In this document: in pieces, positions 1-8,316 of the stretch
How the letters are laid out: every line of letters starts with the position of its first letter
How positions within the stretch are numbered: the first letter of the stretch is position 1
Source: Streptomyces ambofaciens ATCC 23877
GTDB lineage: Bacteria; Actinomycetota; Actinomycetes; Streptomycetales; Streptomycetaceae
Direction of reading: 5' to 3'
Assembly: GCF_001267885.1 (NCBI RefSeq)
Contig: NZ_CP012382.1
Span: 3,273,001 to 3,337,000, forward strand
DNA: 64,000 bases
Program-made: the position numbers and the translations under genes
Notes under the pieces: generated by a model
The model's database searches: none
The model's input: only the letters and a program-made list of their open reading frames with translations
What the model was told of the DNA's origin: nothing

Positions 1-2
1 CG

Positions 3-215
3 GCGGACGCCGTGACGGTCGGGGACCTGCATCTGCCGGGGATCGTGGGGTTCGCGTTGGCCGGGGACCGGGACGCGGACGACTCCGTCATGCTGCGGTT
101 GCTGGAGCCGTACGCCGGGCAGCGGCATCGGGCGGCTCGGCTGGTGCTGCTGAGCGGGCGGGTGCCGCCGAGGCGGGCGCCGCGGATGGCTCCGCGGGGG
201 ATCGAGCGGCTCTGA
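3..215 (+). CDS. DNA-3-methyladenine glycosylase-like protein, C-terminal part
   Basis: Only the last 70 codons lie in the window; the gene starts upstream of base 1 and ends at TGA 213-215. The stretch reads GDLHLPGIVGFALAG, then LEPYAGQRHRAARL and a basic tail RRAPRMAPRGI. This looks like the C-terminal end of actinobacterial HhH-GPD (AlkA-like) base-excision glycosylases, which remove alkylated purines from DNA. The catalytic Asp and the helix-hairpin-helix would lie in the missing part, so the family call rests on memory of the C-terminal pattern. It is convergent with the nucleotidyltransferase gene across a repetitive spacer. Confidence 0.6.
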   Translation, partial: ADAVTVGDLHLPGIVGFALAGDRDADDSVMLRLLEPYAGQRHRAARLVLLSGRVPPRRAPRMAPRGIERL

Positions 216-230
216 GCGGACCGGATCGCC

Positions 231-380
231 GGGTGCCCGGGGGCTGGGGCGGGTGGGCGCAGCGAGCCGGCGTGGGGCGGGTGCCCAGGGGCTGGGCCGG
301 GTGGGCGCAGCGAGCCGGCGTGAGCCGGGTGCCCAGGGGCTGGGCCGGGCGGGTGCAGCGAGCCGGCGTCGGCCGGGTGC
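231..380. repeat. 48-bp tandem repeat, three copies
   Basis: Units begin at 231, 279 and 327 (a partial fourth at 375) with an exact 48-bp period. Each contains GGGTGCCC, GGGCTGGG and GCAGCGAGCCGGCGT. It lies between two convergent genes. I see no promoter or coding signal in it. Confidence 0.85.
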
Positions 381-408
381 CGCTGCGCCCACCCGTGCCG
401 CCCCAGCG

Positions 409-640
409 GCACGACTGCCCGCAGCTGGGTGGGCGGAGTGCTCGGGGCACGACAGCCCGCGGCTGGGCGGGGGGCTCGCGGCGCGGCTGCCCGCAGCTGG
501 GCGGAGTGCTCGCGGCACGACTGCCCGCAGCTGGGTGGGCGGAGTGCTCGGGGCACGACAGCCCGCGGCTGGGCGGGCGGAGTGCTCGCGGCGCGGCTGC
601 CCGCGGCTGGGTGGGGTGCTCGCGGCGCGGCTGGGCGGTG
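409..640. repeat. 34-38 bp degenerate tandem repeat, about six copies
   Basis: Repeats of a GC-rich unit with core TGCCCGCAGCTGGG followed by CGGAGTGCTCG. Starts are visible near 409, 447, 481 and 519; two-unit blocks at 409 and 519 are nearly identical, suggesting expansion of a dimer. It fills the remaining convergent spacer before the nucleotidyltransferase stop. Function is not evident. Confidence 0.8.
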
Positions 641-650
641 GCGGTGGTGG

Positions 651-1733
651 TTACGCGTCCGGGGAGAAGCGCAGGGAGGCCGGCGGGATGTGGGCGTCGC
701 ACCAGATGCGGGCGCCGGAGCGGAGTTCGTTGTCGGCGCCGATGACCGCGCCGTCGCCGATGACCGTGTCGGTGAGGACGGAACGGGTGCCGACACGCGC
801 CCGGTTGCCGATCAGCGAGTCGGTGATGACGGCGCCCGGCTCGATGACCGCGCCCGGCAGGATCGTGCTGCCGAAGACCCGCGCGCCCTCCGCCACGAAG
901 GCGCCCTCGCCGACCACCGTGCCTCCGGCCAGCTTGGCGTCGGGCGCGACGCGTGCCGTGGGCAGGACGAGACGGTCGCCGCACCGGCCCGGTATCGCCG
1001 GGGAGGGGGCGCGGCCGAGGACCAGGTCCGCCGAGCCGCGCACGAAGGCCGCCGGGGTGCCCAGGTCCAGCCAGTACGTGGAGTCGACCAGGCCCTGGAG
1101 GTGCGCTCCGGTGGCCAGGAGTTCCGGGAAGGTCTCGCGCTCGACGGACACCGGGCGGCCCGCCGGGATCGTGTCGATGACCGAGCGGCGGAAGACGTAC
1201 GCCCCCGCGTTGATCTGGTCGGTGACGATCTCCTCGGGGGTCTGGGGCTTCTCCAGGAAGGCGAGCACCCGGCCCGTGTCGTCCGTGGGGACCAGGCCGT
1301 ACGCCCTCGGGTCGGTCACCTTCGTCAGGTGCAGGGAGACGTCCGCGCCCGTCGTCCGGTGGGTGCGGACCAGCGCGCCGATGTCCAGGCCCGTCAGGAT
1401 GTCGCCGTTGAAGATCAGGACGGGGTCGTCCGGGCCCGAGAGCAGCCGGGAGGCCACGTTGCGGATGGCGCCGCCCGTGCCGAGCGGTTCCTCCTCCGTG
1501 ACGTACTCGATGTGCAGGCCCAGGGCCGAGCCGTCGCCGAAGTACGGTTCGAAGACCTCGGCGAGGTAGCTCGTCGCGAGGACGATGTGCTCGACGCCCG
1601 CCGCCTTGGCCCGCGCCAGCTGATGCGTGAGGAACGGCACCCCCGCCGCCCTGACCATGGGCTTCGGGGTGTGCACCGTGAGCGGCCGCAGCCGCGTGCC
1701 CTTACCGCCGACCAGGAGGATCGCTTCTGTCAC
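651..1733 (-). CDS. NDP-sugar pyrophosphorylase (mannose-1-phosphate guanylyltransferase-like)
   Basis: A 360-residue two-domain nucleotidyltransferase. The N-terminus TEAILLVGGKGTRLRPLT carries the nucleotide-binding GxGTRLRP signature, followed by TPKPMV. Residues from about 250 onward contain hexapeptide-like repeats (GTVVGEGAFVAEGARV, GAVIGADNEL) that form a left-handed beta helix in this family. The predicted reaction is NTP plus sugar-1-phosphate to NDP-sugar plus pyrophosphate; GDP-mannose is the usual product of close actinomycete proteins, but base and sugar specificity cannot be read here. GTG at 1731-1733 is chosen because the signature begins directly after it; longer in-frame extensions read as low-complexity shadow. 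The neighbouring wall-polymer genes fit a role in glycan precursor supply. Confidence 0.82.
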   Translation of the reverse strand: MTEAILLVGGKGTRLRPLTVHTPKPMVRAAGVPFLTHQLARAKAAGVEHIVLATSYLAEVFEPYFGDGSALGLHIEYVTEEEPLGTGGAIRNVASRLLSGPDDPVLIFNGDILTGLDIGALVRTHRTTGADVSLHLTKVTDPRAYGLVPTDDTGRVLAFLEKPQTPEEIVTDQINAGAYVFRRSVIDTIPAGRPVSVERETFPELLATGAHLQGLVDSTYWLDLGTPAAFVRGSADLVLGRAPSPAIPGRCGDRLVLPTARVAPDAKLAGGTVVGEGAFVAEGARVFGSTILPGAVIEPGAVITDSLIGNRARVGTRSVLTDTVIGDGAVIGADNELRSGARIWCDAHIPPASLRFSPDA

Positions 1734-1839
1734 CTGTCGTCTCTGCTTCCTGCCGGGACCGGCCGAACTGTCTCTTTCGGCCGGCCAGTGTATGCAGACC
1801 GTTCCCTGGCGCCTTCGGTGGTCGTGCGGTGTTCCGCCC

Positions 1840-3540
1840 TCAGCGGCCCTGGTACTTCGCCGCCGTCGAGCGGCTCGTGCCGAGCTTGGCGTAGAGCTTC
1901 TTGCCCGGGCAGCTCGTGGCGAAGCCGTCACGGTGACCGGAGATGACGTTCAGTCGTACGTTCTTACCTTTTCGGTAGAGATTCCCACCACCGGACTTCA
2001 GGTATGTCTTCCCGCGCGGATTCATGCCGTAGAGACCGAGCTTCCACGCGGTGAGCCGGGCGATCGCCTTCACGGCGGCCGACGACGGCTTCTTGGAGCT
2101 GTAGGTGCCGAGGACGGCGATTCCCATGCTGTTGGAGTTGAACCCCATGGTGTGGGCGCCCAGGACCGCCTTGGACACGCCCCCGGCCCGGCCCTCGTAG
2201 ATCTTTCCGCACTTGTCGACGAGGAAGTTGTAGCCGACGTCGCGCCAGCCCATGCTGTTGACGTGGTAGCGGTAGATACTGCGGATGACTGACGGCGCCT
2301 GCGAGCAGGTGTAGTTGTTGCCGGTGGCCGAGTGGTGCACGAAGGCCGCCTTGACCTTCTTCGTGTACACGAACTTCTTCTCCCGCAGCTTCTCGTTGGC
2401 ACCCCAGCCGCGGCGCGTGGTGATGCTCGGGCGGGGGCCGACGTACGGCTTGGCCCGCTGCTCCGCCGTCAGCGCGCCGGCACCGCCCGCGGAGAGGAGC
2501 GCGGCCTCGGTCTGGGCGCGGTTCAGGGCCGGGATCTCGGCGGCGCCGAGCGGGGCGAGCCCGGCGTTGACCGCGGAGGCGGCGAGTGCCTCGGCGGACT
2601 CCGCGGTCGTGACGGTGGTGCGGGGGCCGCCCTCCGGTCCCGGGGCCGCCGCGGGCGGGGCGCCCTCACCGGGGTCGATGAGTTCGAGACGCATGCCGGT
2701 GGGGAGCGGGGAGGCGGCGAGCGGGGCCGCGCCGGCGGCCCGGTCCGTCCCGGTGGAGCCGGTGGCCGTGCCGGGCCCGGTGGAGCCGGTGGTCGTGCCG
2801 GGCCCGGTGAGGGCGTCGGCCGTCGGGGCGTCGGCGGAGTCTTCGGTTGTGGGGGCGTCGGCGGAGTCGTGGTGTGTTGTGCGGTCGGCGGACTCGTGGG
2901 GCGCGTTGCGGTCGGCGGAGTCGTGGGTTGTCGGGGCGTCGGCGGACTCGTTGGGCGCGTTGCGGTCGGCTGAGTCGTGGGTTGTCAGGGCGTCGGCGGA
3001 GTCGTGGGTCGCGGCGTCGGCGGACTTGTCGGCCGTCGTGGTCTGGGAGCCTGGGGTCTCCGGGGTGCTCTCCGCCCGTACCCGCACCTCCACGCCGTCG
3101 GACTCGCCCACCCACAGCGGGGCGGTGGCGCCGCGGACGCGGCCCGAGGTGCTCTCGGTGCTGTCCGGGTCGGCGGCGTGGTCGGCGTTGTGCGTCTCCA
3201 GTTCCTGCCAGCCCGACCAGGTGCCGGTCGCGGTGGCGCGGGTACGGACCTGGACCTGTCCGTGCAGTTCCGTGGCCGGGTTGTCCCAGACGACACCGAC
3301 CAGCGAGAAGTGCCGAACGTCCCGGCGGGGAACGCCCTGTTCGGCCGCGCCGGGAGCGCGGTCGCGGGCGGTTGGGGTGAGGGGCAGCGACTGGGTGCTG
3401 CCGGGGACGTACGCTTCGGCCGGCACCGCGGCGCCGTTCGTGGGCCGGGCCGCGGAGGTGGCCGCCGCGGGCGGGGCGAGCGGGAGGGCCAGGGCCGCCG
3501 CGCACGTGACACCGATCGAGGAAGCAAGGAATCCACGCAT
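1840..3540 (-). CDS. Secreted peptidoglycan recognition protein / N-acetylmuramoyl-L-alanine amidase
   Basis: A 566-residue exported protein. Residues 1-27 are a signal peptide (MRGFLASSIG, hydrophobic core, then PAAA). An N-terminal beta-rich module (VGVVWDNPA, WSGWQELETH) is followed by a linker of repeated DSAD/ESAD-APTTH segments at roughly 170-260. The C-terminal 200 residues form a PGRP/Amidase_2 domain: VHHSATGNNYTC carries a zinc histidine, GYNFLVDKCGKIYEGRAGG is the family core, and SGHRDGFATSCPG carries the second histidine and the cysteine ligand. It should cleave the lactyl amide between MurNAc and the stem peptide outside the cell. ATG 3538-3540 is chosen for the signal peptide; an ATG at 3556-3558 is possible. 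The 3541-3679 spacer must hold divergent promoters with the next gene. Confidence 0.87.
   Translation of the reverse strand: MRGFLASSIGVTCAAALALPLAPPAAATSAARPTNGAAVPAEAYVPGSTQSLPLTPTARDRAPGAAEQGVPRRDVRHFSLVGVVWDNPATELHGQVQVRTRATATGTWSGWQELETHNADHAADPDSTESTSGRVRGATAPLWVGESDGVEVRVRAESTPETPGSQTTTADKSADAATHDSADALTTHDSADRNAPNESADAPTTHDSADRNAPHESADRTTHHDSADAPTTEDSADAPTADALTGPGTTTGSTGPGTATGSTGTDRAAGAAPLAASPLPTGMRLELIDPGEGAPPAAAPGPEGGPRTTVTTAESAEALAASAVNAGLAPLGAAEIPALNRAQTEAALLSAGGAGALTAEQRAKPYVGPRPSITTRRGWGANEKLREKKFVYTKKVKAAFVHHSATGNNYTCSQAPSVIRSIYRYHVNSMGWRDVGYNFLVDKCGKIYEGRAGGVSKAVLGAHTMGFNSNSMGIAVLGTYSSKKPSSAAVKAIARLTAWKLGLYGMNPRGKTYLKSGGGNLYRKGKNVRLNVISGHRDGFATSCPGKKLYAKLGTSRSTAAKYQGR
2815..3020. 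repeat. Intragenic repeats encoding the DSAD linker
   Basis: Near-identical stretches such as GTCGGCGGAGTCGTGGGTTG and GTCGGCGGACTCGTTGGGCG recur inside the amidase gene and encode alternating DSADAPTTH and DSADRNAP segments. The array is in frame. Copy-number change by multiples of the unit would change linker length without breaking the gene. Confidence 0.8.
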
Positions 3541-3679
3541 GCCCCTGATCGTGGACATCTCCGTACAAATCTGTCTATCCGTGACCTGACGGCCCGTAGG
3601 CCGTTCGTGTCCGATCCGGTGGCCGTGCGGTACGCCGTACGCCCGGTGCGCGCCCGGCTGCCCGCGTACGCTTGCGCGG

Positions 3680-4444
3680 GTGAACTCGACCGACCGCACC
3701 CCTGCCGACCTGCTGGGTTCCGCGCTCGCCGCGGACCCCGGACGCCCCCTGGTGACCTTCTACGACGACGCCACCGGCGAACGCGTCGAACTGTCCGTGG
3801 CCACCTTCGCCAATTGGGTGGCCAAGACCGCCAACCTGCTCCAGGACGAACTGTCCGTCGAACCCGGCGACCGGGTCGCGCTGCTGCTGCCCGCGCACTG
3901 GCAGACCGCGGTGTGGCTGCTGGCGTGCGCGTCGGTGGGTGTCGTCGCCGACGTGGCGGGTGACCCGGCGGCGGCCGGCGTGGTGGTGAGCGGGCCGGAG
4001 CCCGAGGCCCTGGAGGCGGCGCGGGCGTGCTCGGGCGCGCGGGTGGCGCTGGCCCTGCGACCGCTCGGGGGCCGGTTCGTGCCGCGCGCACCCGAGGGCT
4101 TCGCCGACTACGCCGTGGAGGTGCCGGGGCAGGGCGACCGCTTCGCGCCGTACGTGCCGGTCGATCCGGAGGCGCCCGCGCTGATCGTGGCGGGACGGGA
4201 GTTCAGCGGAGCGGAGGTCGTGGAGCGGGCTCGGGCGGAGGCGTCGGGGCTGGGGCTCACGGGTCCCGGGGCGCGCATCCTGTCGGGGTTGCCGTACGAC
4301 ACGTGGGAGGGGTTGAGCGCGGGCCTGTACGGGCCGTTGGCCAGTGGCGGGTCGGTGGTGCTGTGCCGGCACCTCGATCAGGCGGGGGCGGGCGTCCTGG
4401 ACCAGCGGATCGAGGCGGAGAGGGTCTCGACCACGGCCCGGTGA
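3680..4444 (+). CDS. TIGR03089 family protein
   Basis: A 254-residue soluble protein starting at GTG 3680. The N-terminal part resembles the start of an acyl-adenylating (ANL) enzyme: DLLGSALAADPGRPLVTFYD, then WVAKTANLLQDELSVEPGDRVALLLPAHWQTAVWLLACA. The nucleotide-binding and C-terminal domains of true adenylating enzymes are absent. This matches a short actinobacterial family (TIGR03089) of unknown function. It diverges from the amidase and is followed by a repeat-filled spacer. Catalysis should not be assumed. Confidence 0.7.
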   Translation: MNSTDRTPADLLGSALAADPGRPLVTFYDDATGERVELSVATFANWVAKTANLLQDELSVEPGDRVALLLPAHWQTAVWLLACASVGVVADVAGDPAAAGVVVSGPEPEALEAARACSGARVALALRPLGGRFVPRAPEGFADYAVEVPGQGDRFAPYVPVDPEAPALIVAGREFSGAEVVERARAEASGLGLTGPGARILSGLPYDTWEGLSAGLYGPLASGGSVVLCRHLDQAGAGVLDQRIEAERVSTTAR

Positions 4445-4469
4445 CCGTGGCTCGGTGGCCTCGGGCTCG

Positions 4470-4620
4470 ATGACCGGGTTCGGTGGTCGCGGCTCGACGG
4501 CCACGGTTCGACGACTGCGGTTCGACGACTGCGGCTCGACGGCACCGGCTCGACGGCACCGGCTCGATGACCGGCTCGACGGCACCGGCTCGACGGCACC
4601 GGCTCGATGACCGGCTCGCC
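4470..4620. repeat. Short tandem repeats in the spacer before the first LCP gene
   Basis: Copies of GGCTCGACGGCACC alternate with GGCTCGATGACC, and GTTCGACGACTGCG variants occur to the left. This occupies most of the 375-bp gap 4445-4819. The remainder (4621-4819) has no gene; a strong ribosome site for the LCP gene lies at 4810-4816. Confidence 0.8.
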
Positions 4621-4819
4621 AACCGCGATCGGTCACCCCGGCCCGGCGGCCGCCCCCGCCCCGCACCACTCGCAGGCCTGTCAGGCCCGTCAGGCTCCTC
4701 GGAGTGCCCGGTGGGGCTGTCGGCCCGGCGGCTCCCCCGTTCGGCTCACCCCCGTTCCCCCTCCGGCCTCCGCCCGGGCCATGGTCGTAGGAGCGCACGT
4801 GTGCGGGACGGAGGGAGAC

Positions 4820-6007
4820 GTGAGCGATGACGACGCAGGCACACCCCTCGGTGGGCTCGCGCCCGGGGCGGGGGCGTCGGCGACCGGGGACGGGCTGAGG
4901 CGTCGTCGGAGGCGACGGCTGGGGCGTTGGGGGATCGCGGTCGGCGTGCTGGCCGTCGGCGCGGCCGGGGCCGGATGGGCGGTGTACGCCAAACTGGACG
5001 GCAACATCACGGCGGACGAGGCGGCGGCGGCCGAACTCGCCCGGTACGACAAGGAGCGGCCCACCGCGCTGGTCCGCGGCGCGCAGAACATACTGCTGAT
5101 CGGGTCCGACTCACGGTCCGGCGACGGCAACGCGCGCTACGGGCGCGACTCCGGCACCGAACGGTCGGACACCACGATCCTGCTGCACCTGGCGGCCGAC
5201 CGGGACAGTGCCACCGCCGTCTCCCTCCCCCGCGACCTGATGGTGGACGTGCCCGGCTGCCGCCGCCCGGACGGTTCCCGCACCGCGCCCGTGTTCGCGC
5301 AGTTCAACTACGCCTACGAGGTGGGCGGTTCGGCATGCTCGATCAGGACGGTGGAGAAGCTGACCGGCATCCGGCTCGACCACCACGTGGTCGTCGACTT
5401 CCAGGGCTTCAAGAAGCTGGTCGACGCGCTCGACGGCGTCGAGGTGTGCCTGCGCAGACCGATCGACGACGAGGACGCCCAGCTGAAACTGCCCGCGGGG
5501 CGGGTGACGCTCGACGGGGAGCAGGCCCTCGGTTACGTCCGCGCCCGCAAGTCGCTCGGCGACGGCAGCGACACCGACCGGATGGACCGGCAGCAGCGTT
5601 TCCTGGGGGCGCTCGTCCACAAGGTGCAGAGCAACGACGTACTGCTGAACCCGGTGAAGCTCTATCCCGTGCTGGACGCGGCCACCTCGTCCCTCACGAC
5701 GGACCCTGGCCTGGCGAGCCTGCGCGGTCTGTACGACCTCGTGCGCGGCCTGCGCGGCATTCCCACCGAACGTGTGCAGTTCCTGACCGTTCCGCGGGAG
5801 GCGTACGCGGGCGACGTCAATCGTGACCAGCTCGTGGAGCCCGACGCGGAGCGGCTGTTCACCCGGCTGCGGACGGACGAACCCGTGGCGGTCGGGGCGG
5901 CGGAGGAGCGGGAGAAGCCGGCCGGGGGCGCCCGGGAGCCGGGCGCCGGCGAGTCCCCGGCTCCGACGTTCAGCGGCAACACCGCGGCGGAGGACATCTG
6001 CGGGTGA
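4820..6007 (+). CDS. LCP (LytR-CpsA-Psr) family protein, paralog A
   Basis: A 395-residue membrane-anchored protein. A short basic cytoplasmic tail (LRRRRRRRLGRWG) precedes one transmembrane helix at about residues 36-58; the rest is extracellular. LCP motifs in order: NILLIGSDSRSGDG, SDTTILLHLAADR, SLPRDLMVDVPGC, LTGIRLDHHVVVDF, GEQALGYVRARKS and DRMDRQQRFL. Family members transfer lipid-linked glycopolymers to peptidoglycan; the conserved Arg and Asp residues are present. It lacks the C-terminal LytR_C domain found in its neighbours and ends in a Cys-containing tail (AAEDICG). GTG 4820 is chosen for GGAGGGAG just upstream; a longer open frame starting at 4607 runs through repeats. Confidence 0.9.
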   Translation: MSDDDAGTPLGGLAPGAGASATGDGLRRRRRRRLGRWGIAVGVLAVGAAGAGWAVYAKLDGNITADEAAAAELARYDKERPTALVRGAQNILLIGSDSRSGDGNARYGRDSGTERSDTTILLHLAADRDSATAVSLPRDLMVDVPGCRRPDGSRTAPVFAQFNYAYEVGGSACSIRTVEKLTGIRLDHHVVVDFQGFKKLVDALDGVEVCLRRPIDDEDAQLKLPAGRVTLDGEQALGYVRARKSLGDGSDTDRMDRQQRFLGALVHKVQSNDVLLNPVKLYPVLDAATSSLTTDPGLASLRGLYDLVRGLRGIPTERVQFLTVPREAYAGDVNRDQLVEPDAERLFTRLRTDEPVAVGAAEEREKPAGGAREPGAGESPAPTFSGNTAAEDICG

Positions 6008-6341
6008 AGCGCGGGCCAAGGGTGGGCAGGACGCGCGCAGGACGGGCCAAGAGTGGGCAGGATGTGCGCAGGGCGGGCCAAGAGTGGGCAGGACGCGCGC
6101 AGGACGGGCGCGAGCGGGGACCGCGAGAGCGGACAATTGTCCAATAAATACGCCGGATTGCCCGGTTGTAAGGCTCGTGGAATGTGTCACTGCCATCGCC
6201 TCGTCGCGAACGGGGCGGTTAATGTGAGCCGTCCGGTGCGCCCGGCCCCGAGGTTCTGCCCCGGGCCGCGCACCGGTCGAGCGAGACCGGGTGCCCGGAG
6301 GGGAGGGCGCCGCGTGGCCCCGACGGAGGATTCGGACAACC

Positions 6342-8117
6342 GTGGACGCGCAAGGCCGTGGGCGGGCGGAGCACATCGACCCCGCAGACCAGTGGGTACT
6401 CAATCCGGTCACCGGCGAATACGAACTGCGACCGCCCCCTTCCGCACCGCAGTCGGCGGCGGTCCCGGGACCCCGTGCCGCCGCGCCCGGCGGATCACGC
6501 CGGACGCCCGCCCCCGGCGGGTCGCGCCGCCGTGGCGCACAGGCCTCCGCGCCCGCCCCCTCGACCGCGCCGGACCGTGACGTCCCCGGTCCCCGCAGGC
6601 GCCGCAGGGCACCCGAGGAGCCGCCGCCCGGGCGGGGACGCCGGCGGCCGGCGAAGAAGTCCAAGGGCAGGAAGGTCCTGCTGTGGAGCGGCGGCACCAT
6701 GGCGTTCGTCGTCCTGGCCGCCTGCACGGCCGGATACCTCTACCTGGAGCACCTGAACGACAACATCCAGTCCGTCGCCGACGACGGCGCGAGCACCGGT
6801 GGCTTCCAGAAGGACAAGGCCATCAACATCCTGCTGATCGGCACCGACAAGCGCACCGGCGCGGGCAACGAGGGCTACGGCGACACGGGCAGCGCCGGGC
6901 ACGCGGACACCACGATCCTGCTGCACGTCGCCAAGGACCGCTCCAACGCCACCGCGCTCAGCATCCCCCGCGACCTGATCGTCGACATCCCCGACTGCCC
7001 GACCACCCAGGAGGACGGGACGCAGAAGATCATCCCCGGCTCCACCGGTGTCCGCTTCAACACCAGCCTCGGCCAGGACGGCCGCACGCCCAGCTGCACC
7101 ATGCGCACCGTCACCGAGCTGACGGGGGTCACGCCCGACAACTTCATGGTGGCGGACTTCAACGCGGTCAAGACCCTGACCTCGGCGGTCGGCGGGGTCG
7201 AGGTCTGCCTGGCCAAGGACATCGACGACCCGGACTCGCACCTGAAGCTGCCGGCCGGCAAACACACCATCGAGGGCGAACAGGCCCTCGCCTTCGTCCG
7301 CACCCGGCACTCCGTCGGCTTCGGCGGCGACCTGAGCCGCATCGAGATCCAGCAGCAGTTCCTCAGCGCCCTGATGCGCAAGCTCAAGTCCAACGACACG
7401 CTCACCAGCCCCTCCAAGATGGTGAAGCTGGCGGAGGCGGCGACCGAGGCGCTGACCGTCGACTCCCAGCTGGACAGCATCGGCAAGCTGAAGGACCTCG
7501 GGCTGGAGCTGGGCAAGCTCAACACCAAGAACCTGACCTTCGCCACGGTGCCGGTGAAGGACAACCCGGCCGAGAAGGTCCCGGTGACCGTCGTCCTCCA
7601 GGAGGAGCCCGCCCAGCAGGTCTTCGGCATGATCCGGGACGACGTCTCCTTCACCGAGGTCAAGAAGAAGGAGTCGGAGAAGGAGAAGAAGGAGAAGGCC
7701 GCCGTCGCCGCCCGCCTCGAGGGCGAGAAGTCCGACCCCTCCGAGATCCGCGTCCGCGTCCTCAACGGCGGCGCCGCGGCCGGCAGCGCCCAGCAGGAGC
7801 TGATCCACCTCCAGACCGAGGCCGGCGTCACCAAGTCCGAGAACGCGGGCAACGCCGACACCGAACTGGCGAAGACCACCCTCGAGTACGCCCCCGACCA
7901 GGCCGACCAGGCCCGCGCCCTCGCCGAGATCCTCGGCCTGTCCGGCGCCGCCATGAAGCCCGGCGAGAGCGTCACCAACGCCCAGGGACTGCCCACCATG
8001 ACCCTCACCCTGGGCAGGGACTTCAAGGAACCGGGAGTCAAGCTCGACGCCACCTCCGCGAAGGCGCCCGAGGAGGCCCGGAAGTCCACGGCGGACAAGG
8101 TCGCGTGCGCGAAGTGA
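6342..8117 (+). CDS. LCP family protein with LytR_C domain, paralog B
   Basis: A 591-residue protein. The cytoplasmic region (about 110 residues, Pro/Arg-rich, with QWVLNPVTGEYELR near its start) is followed by one transmembrane helix (MAFVVLAACTAGYLYLEHL). The extracellular LCP domain shows NILLIGTDKRTGAGNEG, ADTTILLHVAKDRSNATALS, PRDLIVDIPDC and GEQALAFVRTRHS. A Lys/Glu-rich connector (FTEVKKKESEKEKKEK) leads to a LytR_C domain (IRVRVLNGG, then TLEYAPDQADQARALAEILG). GTG 6342-6344 is chosen because the same VDAQGRGRAE start is conserved in paralog D; GGAGG lies 12 nt upstream. It forms a two-gene unit with paralog C, and that unit is duplicated as D-E. About 325 bp at its 3' end are almost identical to D. 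Confidence 0.9.
   Translation: MDAQGRGRAEHIDPADQWVLNPVTGEYELRPPPSAPQSAAVPGPRAAAPGGSRRTPAPGGSRRRGAQASAPAPSTAPDRDVPGPRRRRRAPEEPPPGRGRRRPAKKSKGRKVLLWSGGTMAFVVLAACTAGYLYLEHLNDNIQSVADDGASTGGFQKDKAINILLIGTDKRTGAGNEGYGDTGSAGHADTTILLHVAKDRSNATALSIPRDLIVDIPDCPTTQEDGTQKIIPGSTGVRFNTSLGQDGRTPSCTMRTVTELTGVTPDNFMVADFNAVKTLTSAVGGVEVCLAKDIDDPDSHLKLPAGKHTIEGEQALAFVRTRHSVGFGGDLSRIEIQQQFLSALMRKLKSNDTLTSPSKMVKLAEAATEALTVDSQLDSIGKLKDLGLELGKLNTKNLTFATVPVKDNPAEKVPVTVVLQEEPAQQVFGMIRDDVSFTEVKKKESEKEKKEKAAVAARLEGEKSDPSEIRVRVLNGGAAAGSAQQELIHLQTEAGVTKSENAGNADTELAKTTLEYAPDQADQARALAEILGLSGAAMKPGESVTNAQGLPTMTLTLGRDFKEPGVKLDATSAKAPEEARKSTADKVACAK
7679..8005 (+). repeat. Long direct repeat shared by LCP paralogs B and D, copy 1
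   Basis: Bases 7697-8005 match 11581-11889 (fixed offset 3884) except for two bases near 7804-7806. It covers the connector and LytR_C domain, while the flanking coding sequence is clearly more diverged. Confidence 0.92.
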
Positions 8118-8316
8118 CCTGAAGGGTCCCGCGTGCGTCTGACAGTGCGACAGTCCATCGGTGTGCCCGCGGGACGGCCGGGACGGGGGTGACCCTCCGG
8201 GAGACGGGCAATCCGTCGGGGCCGCCGTACAGCCAACGAGGGGGCCCGTACGTCCAACTGTGCGAACAGGCGGCGCGCAGAGGCACGTTCGCGGGTCCGA
8301 GGGTGGGAAGAGGGAC

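Noticed and set aside
231..640. A CRISPR array
   Set aside because: Units are contiguous without unique spacers, GC-rich, and no cas gene lies nearby.
88..984. Long minus-strand frame overlapping the repeat region and the nucleotidyltransferase
   Set aside because: Arg/Pro/His-rich translation with repeats; it is the complement frame of GC-rich DNA and overlaps a clear gene.
1734..1931. N-terminal extension of the nucleotidyltransferase
   Set aside because: The conserved GxGTRLRP signature starts right after GTG 1731-1733, and the upstream residues are low complexity.
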